DNA of 35,099 bases from Oscillospiraceae bacterium. GTDB taxonomy: Bacteria > Bacillota > Clostridia > Oscillospirales > Oscillospiraceae. Made by a program: the position numbers and the translations under genes. This document shows, piece by piece, positions 31,602-35,099 of this stretch (the stretch's first letter is position 1; the number at the start of each line of letters is the position of its first letter). Below the pieces are notes generated by a model. That model saw nothing but the letters and a program-made list of their open reading frames with translations, was not told where the DNA came from and made no database searches. The stretch covers positions 1 to 35,099 of the forward strand of contig SVLE01000013.1 in the NCBI GenBank assembly GCA_015068065.1. The letters run 5' to 3'.

Positions 31602-32795
31602 ATGAATATTCTGGTTATCAACGCCGGCAGCTCCTCCCTGAAGTATCAGCTGCTCAACCCCGAAACTCAGCAGGTGCTGGCCAAGGGCCTGTGCGAGCGC
31701 ATCGGCATCGACGGCAAGTTTACCTATAAGCCCGACGGCAAGCAGGCCATCAAGGAAGCCGATGTGGCTATGCCCACCCATTCCGAGGCTATTCAGGCCG
31801 TTCTGAATGCTCTGGTGGACAAGGACAACGGTGTGATCGGCTCCATGAAGGAGATCGACGCCGTGGGTCACCGCGTGGTACACGGCGGCGAGAAGTTCGC
31901 CAAGTCCGTCCTCATCACCGATGAGGTCATGGCCGCCATCGAGGAGTGCAATCCTCTGGCCCCCCTGCACAACCCCGCCAACATCATCGGCATCAAGGCC
32001 TGCCAGTCCCTGATGCCCGAGACCCCCATGGTGGCCGTGTTTGACACCGCGTTCCATCAGACCATGCCCCCCGTGGCCTATACTTACGCCCTGCCCTACG
32101 AGTACTATGAGAACGATAAGGTCCGCCGCTACGGCTTCCACGGCACCAGCCACAAGTACGTGGCTCAGCGCGCCGCCGCCATGCTGGGTAAGCCCATTGA
32201 GGAGCTGAAGCTGATCTCCTGCCATCTGGGCAACGGCTCCTCCGTCACCGCCGTGGACTGCGGCAAGTCCGTGGACACCTCCATGGGCTTCACCCCCCTG
32301 GCCGGTCTGCCCATGGGCACCCGCTGCGGCGACATCGATGCCGGCATCATGGAATACCTGATGAACAAGTACGGCATGGACATCAAGGAAATGCTGAACA
32401 TCATGAACAAGAAGTCCGGCGTGCTGGGCGTGTCCGGCGTGTCCTCCGACTTCCGTGATCTGGAAGCCGCCGGTGCCGAGGGCAACAAGCGTGCCGCTCT
32501 GGCCGTTGAAGTCTTTGAGTACGGCGTGAAGAAGCTCATCGGTTCCTACGCTGCCGCCATGGGCGGTGTGGACGCCGTCATCTTCACCGCCGGTGTGGGC
32601 GAGAACGGCGGCGGCAACCGCGCCAACATCACTGCCGGTCTGGACTTCATGGGCATCAAGATCGACGTCGAGAAGAACAAGGTCCGTGGCGAGGAGATCG
32701 ACATCTCCGCCGAGGGCGCTACCGTCCGTACTCTGGTCATCCCCACCAACGAGGAACTGATGATCGCTCTGGACACCGCTGCTCTGGCTAAGTAA
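31602..32795 (+). CDS. ackA: acetate kinase
   Basis: Acetate kinase makes ATP and acetate from acetyl phosphate, a main energy step in fermenting anaerobes. The 397-residue protein has [17 protein letters not shown] (phosphate motif), [33 protein letters not shown] with the catalytic histidine, [38 protein letters not shown], and [15 protein letters not shown] near the end. AAGGAG at 31586-31591 lies 10 nt before the ATG. It is a single-gene unit with its own promoter and terminator; phosphate acetyltransferase (pta) is not adjacent. Confidence 0.97.
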   Translation: MNILVINAGSSSLKYQLLNPETQQVLAKGLCERIGIDGKFTYKPDGKQAIKEADVAMPTHSEAIQAVLNALVDKDNGVIGSMKEIDAVGHRVVHGGEKFAKSVLITDEVMAAIEECNPLAPLHNPANIIGIKACQSLMPETPMVAVFDTAFHQTMPPVAYTYALPYEYYENDKVRRYGFHGTSHKYVAQRAAAMLGKPIEELKLISCHLGNGSSVTAVDCGKSVDTSMGFTPLAGLPMGTRCGDIDAGIMEYLMNKYGMDIKEMLNIMNKKSGVLGVSGVSSDFRDLEAAGAEGNKRAALAVEVFEYGVKKLIGSYAAAMGGVDAVIFTAGVGENGGGNRANITAGLDFMGIKIDVEKNKVRGEEIDISAEGATVRTLVIPTNEELMIALDTAALAK

Positions 32796-32810
32796 ATACA
32801 AATCAAATTC

Positions 32811-32846
32811 AAAACGGCAGCCGCATCGCGGCTGCCGTTTTTCTGT
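32811..32846. terminator. terminator after ackA, probably bidirectional
   Basis: A 14-bp perfect stem (32811-32824 with 32828-32841), loop ATC, followed by TTTTTCTG on the plus strand. The A-run at its left side can serve the convergent DUF4886 gene. Confidence 0.92.
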
Positions 32847-32848
32847 AC

Positions 32849-33580
32849 TTAATTCAATGTCAGCGGTTCAAATTCCTGTACCAGTCTCTTAATGGTGGAG
32901 ATTTCTTCCTGCGTAACTTCTTCATCAAAGTCACAGAAGAGGTTGTCCGTCACATCCGTACCGGTAATCATGCGATACCACAGCAGACCCAGCGCATAGC
33001 GCCCCGCACCCAGTGTGGCGTGGAAGGTGTCCCGGTGGATCTTTTCAAACCCACCCGCCAACATGTTCTGGAACAGTTGTCCGGAGGGGATGATGCCGTC
33101 GGCCCCGATTTTCTCCGCCGCCAGTTCGTAGGCCTTTTGAATGTCGGCGAACATATCCTTATGGTCGGCATAGCCCACTTTTTCCAACTTGGCACTTCCC
33201 TGCTCATAGGCCCAGGTCTGGTGCACAACGATTTTCGCCTTGGGTGCACACTGTCGGGCATAGTCCACCAGGGCATTGATGTAGGGGTAATAGCTGTCCG
33301 GGTCAAAACTGCGGCCGCTGGCCTGCTGGACGGTGATCACATCCCACTCCCGGCTGAGCAGAGCCTGCTTCAGGGAAATAAAAAAGCCCGTGGAATGGCC
33401 GTTGTACACCAATTCATAACCCTTCTCCTCCGCCAGCATATAGCGGTAGTGGCGGTCCAGCGTACAGCCGCCGTAATAAAGGCCCACAACTGAAAGTTTC
33501 TGCCCGCCTGCACGGGTGATCTGGTGCAAATAACGAATCGCATCGTTTGAAAAGCTGTTGCCGATAGCAAGCACATTCAT
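32849..33580 (-). CDS. DUF4886 domain protein, SGNH-hydrolase-like
   Basis: A 243-residue protein of the DUF4886 type. The N-terminal MNVLAIGNSFSNDAIRYLHQ gives the GNSFS block in which the serine is the likely nucleophile of an SGNH-like fold. VITVQQASGRSFD and IVVHQTWAYEQGS follow, and a late HRDTFHATLGAGRYALGLLW supplies the possible catalytic Asp-His pair. There is no signal peptide, so it should act in the cytoplasm. AGGAGG at 33589-33594 supports the ATG at 33580. It lies 20 nt after a small unknown gene in the same transcript. The substrate, perhaps an ester or carbohydrate, is unknown. Confidence 0.8.
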   Translation of the reverse strand: MNVLAIGNSFSNDAIRYLHQITRAGGQKLSVVGLYYGGCTLDRHYRYMLAEEKGYELVYNGHSTGFFISLKQALLSREWDVITVQQASGRSFDPDSYYPYINALVDYARQCAPKAKIVVHQTWAYEQGSAKLEKVGYADHKDMFADIQKAYELAAEKIGADGIIPSGQLFQNMLAGGFEKIHRDTFHATLGAGRYALGLLWYRMITGTDVTDNLFCDFDEEVTQEEISTIKRLVQEFEPLTLN

Positions 33581-33600
33581 TTTCAGTTCCTCCTGAATGA

Positions 33601-33960
33601 TCATTCTCTGCGGTCGTCCACTTCCAGATCCAGTCGAGTGGCGCGTATATGCTCCAAAATCGTGTCCGCGTGCTTTGGGGGATCAATAACAAACTCTTTC
33701 TCCCCTTCACTCCAGCGCAAAATCAGTTTCAGAACCGGCAGTTCCTTGCCGCAGCAGCCGATGGTGGGCAGACTTGCGTTGCGCACAACAACCCCGGTCA
33801 GCTCAGACAGAGGAACGTATCCCCAACCGGGAAAGGCCGGCAGATAAAAAGCCTTTTGGCTGACCCGGTACTGGGCCACACGGTCAGCTGTGCGGAAGTC
33901 CTCCTTCACATCAGGCAAGTACACATCGGAACACAAACTTTTGGGTTCAAGCAAAGACAT
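33601..33960 (-). CDS. unknown 119-residue protein
   Basis: A soluble small protein with a beta-rich middle (KAFYLPAFPGWGYVPLSELT, GVVVRNASLPTIGCCGKELP, LKLILRWSEGEKEFVIDPP) and a C-terminal helix (HADTILEHIRATRLDLEV). This strand-strand-helix order is like a PH-type domain, but I recognise no family. AGGAGG lies 7 nt before the ATG at 33960 and a near-perfect promoter lies upstream at 33991-34019. It heads a two-gene unit with the DUF4886 gene. Confidence 0.72.
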   Translation of the reverse strand: MSLLEPKSLCSDVYLPDVKEDFRTADRVAQYRVSQKAFYLPAFPGWGYVPLSELTGVVVRNASLPTIGCCGKELPVLKLILRWSEGEKEFVIDPPKHADTILEHIRATRLDLEVDDRRE

Positions 33961-33990
33961 GGGACGACCTCCTTTTGTAAATTCCACTTT

Positions 33991-34019
33991 ATCTTACTAT
34001 CCACAATATACTCTGTCAA
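33991..34019 (-). promoter_or_regulatory. promoter of the unknown-DUF4886 pair
   Basis: On the minus strand, TTGACA (34014-34019) and TAAGAT (33991-33996) with a 17-nt spacer. It starts immediately after the rplA terminator. Confidence 0.82.
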
Positions 34020-34020
34020 T

Positions 34021-34057
34021 AAAAATTCCGGAGGAAGGTACAACCTTCCTCCGGAAT
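34021..34057 (-). terminator. terminator after rplK-rplA
   Basis: A 14-bp perfect stem (34025-34038 with 34044-34057), 5-nt loop, followed on the minus strand by TTTTTATTG. It ends the ribosomal protein unit 14 nt after the rplA stop. Confidence 0.93.
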
Positions 34058-34071
34058 CGATTCAGATGAAA

Positions 34072-34764
34072 TTACACCAGCTTGGCGCCATTGATCTTCA
34101 CGCCGGGGCCCATGGTGGAAACCACGGTGCAGCTCTTGACGTAAGTGCCCTTGGCGGCAGCGGGCTTAGCCTTGATGATAGCGCCCATGATGGCGTTGAA
34201 GTTGTCAGCCAGCTTCTCAGCGCCGAAAGACACCTTGCCGATGGGGCAGTGGATGATGTTGGTCTTGTCCAGACGATACTCAACCTTACCGGCCTTGATC
34301 TCGTTGACAGCCTTGGTCACGTCCATGGTGACGGTACCGGCCTTGGGAGAGGGCATCAGGCCCTTGGGGCCCAGAACCTTACCCAGACGGCCCACCACGC
34401 CCATCATGTCGGGAGTGGCAACGACCACGTCGAACTCGAACCAGTTTTCTTTCTGGATCTTCTCGACCATATCCAGCTCGCCGACATAGTCGGCGCCGGC
34501 AGCCTGAGCCTCGTCAGCCTTGGCGCCCTTAGCGAAGACCAGCACGCGCTGGGTCTTGCCGGTGCCGTGGGGCAGAACGATGGCACCACGAACCTGCTGG
34601 TCAGCGTGACGGGAGTCAACGCCCAGCTTTACGTGCAGCTCAACAGTCTCATCAAACTTAGCGGGAGCGGTCTTGACGACCAGATCCATAGCCTCGCTCA
34701 CTTCATACAGAGTGGCTTTGTCGATCTGCTTGGCGCTCTCCTGATACTTCTTGCCTCTAAACAT
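34072..34764 (-). CDS. rplA: 50S ribosomal protein L1
   Basis: L1 forms the mobile stalk at the E site of the large subunit and in many bacteria represses its own mRNA. The 230-residue protein has [19 protein letters not shown] at the start, [40 protein letters not shown] with [14 protein letters not shown], and the C-terminal [23 protein letters not shown] ribosome binding site lies before the ATG at 34764. It follows rplK by 15 nt. Unlike many genomes, rplJ-rplL do not follow; a terminator does. Confidence 0.97.
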   Translation of the reverse strand: MFRGKKYQESAKQIDKATLYEVSEAMDLVVKTAPAKFDETVELHVKLGVDSRHADQQVRGAIVLPHGTGKTQRVLVFAKGAKADEAQAAGADYVGELDMVEKIQKENWFEFDVVVATPDMMGVVGRLGKVLGPKGLMPSPKAGTVTMDVTKAVNEIKAGKVEYRLDKTNIIHCPIGKVSFGAEKLADNFNAIMGAIIKAKPAAAKGTYVKSCTVVSTMGPGVKINGAKLV

Positions 34765-34779
34765 AGCTTATTCCCCTCC

Positions 34780-35099
34780 TTACTCGCCCACGACGACGCC
34801 CATGGAACGGGCGGTACCGGCGATCATGCTCATGGCAGACTCGATGCTGGCGGCGTTCAGGTCGGGCATCTTGATCTCAGCGATCTTGCGGACGTCTTCC
34901 TTGCTGATGGTGGCCACCTTGGTCTTGTTGGGCACGCCGGAAGCAGTCTCCAGGTTGCAAGCCTTCTTGATCAGAACGGCAGCGGGGGGAGTCTTGGTGA
35001 TGAAGGAGAAAGAGCGGTCGGCGTAGACAGTGATGATGACGGGGATGATCATACCCACATCGTTCTTGGTACGCTCGTTGAACTCCTTGGTAAAAGCGG
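34780..35099 (-). CDS. rplK: 50S ribosomal protein L11 (N-terminus outside the window)
   Basis: L11 builds the GTPase-associated centre with L10 and binds 23S rRNA. The visible part, about 106 residues, reads through the window edge ([19 protein letters not shown]); the first 35 or so residues are missing. [20 protein letters not shown] and the C-terminal [20 protein letters not shown]-like rRNA-binding domain, with [19 protein letters not shown], identify it. An internal ATG at 35058 is not the start. It is followed 15 nt later by rplA. Confidence 0.96.
   Translation of the reverse strand, partial: AFTKEFNERTKNDVGMIIPVIITVYADRSFSFITKTPPAAVLIKKACNLETASGVPNKTKVATISKEDVRKIAEIKMPDLNAASIESAMSMIAGTARSMGVVVGE

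Noticed and set aside
1-35099. CRISPR arrays, phage genes, transposases, tRNA or rRNA genes
   Set aside because: No regular spaced repeats, no integrase or transposase-like product, and no cloverleaf or rRNA sequence was recognised on either strand.

Overview
The window is one stretch of a GC-rich Firmicutes chromosome. Gene content (infC-rpmI-rplT, rplK-rplA, an ECF transporter module, DUF3793 and DUF5711 proteins, tmcAL, a cysteine-less PurF, a stand-alone AICAR transformylase paired with a PurO-type cyclohydrolase) and strong GGAGG ribosome binding sites fit a gut anaerobe of the Oscillospiraceae/Ruminococcaceae type (Flavonifractor, Oscillibacter or Intestinimonas-like). The genus is inferred. 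I see no phage, insertion sequence, CRISPR array, tRNA or rRNA gene.

Layout. 1-393: end of an aspartate kinase. 394-1840: the infC-rpmI-rplT translation operon, with a sigma-A promoter, a structured leader containing a probable attenuator, and an ATC start for IF3. 1872-6557: single genes with their own promoters or terminators: a DUF3793 protein, a GltS-type glutamate transporter, a hemolysin III family membrane protein, a PAP2 phosphatase (minus) and a divergent glycosyltransferase. 6558-7108: the only long stretch without a sizeable gene. It holds a 23-codon micro-gene with its own promoter and terminator, then a 275-nt nested inverted repeat that ends just before the purE ribosome binding site.

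7109-15142: purine biosynthesis, in order purE, purC, purF, purM, purN, ZTP riboswitch, purO-like IMP cyclohydrolase, stand-alone AICAR transformylase, purD. purK, purL and purB are not here. The bifunctional PurH of most bacteria is replaced by two separate proteins, and the riboswitch that senses ZMP/ZTP sits directly before that pair. Palindromic intergenic sequences interrupt the operon before purE, between purC and purF, between purF and purM, and before purD. An unknown exported or anchored protein follows purD.

15767-25156: a DivIVA-like coiled-coil protein (minus), then a plus-strand run of an rRNA methyltransferase-like protein, ecfA1-ecfA2-ecfT, truA, a DUF5711 protein, a CvpA protein and a ClpE-like ATPase with an N-terminal zinc finger. 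25197-31449 is minus strand: a 39-residue small protein, an AAC(3)-family acetyltransferase, metG, an unknown membrane protein, a DUF3810 membrane metallopeptidase-like protein and tmcAL. 31602-32795 is ackA. The end of the window is minus strand: a DUF4886 protein, a small unknown protein, rplA and the truncated rplK.

Most of the window is core metabolism and translation. The points most worth following up are the micro-gene and large inverted repeat ahead of purE, the PurF without its glutamine-hydrolysing cysteine, and the internal ZTP riboswitch in front of the split PurH functions.
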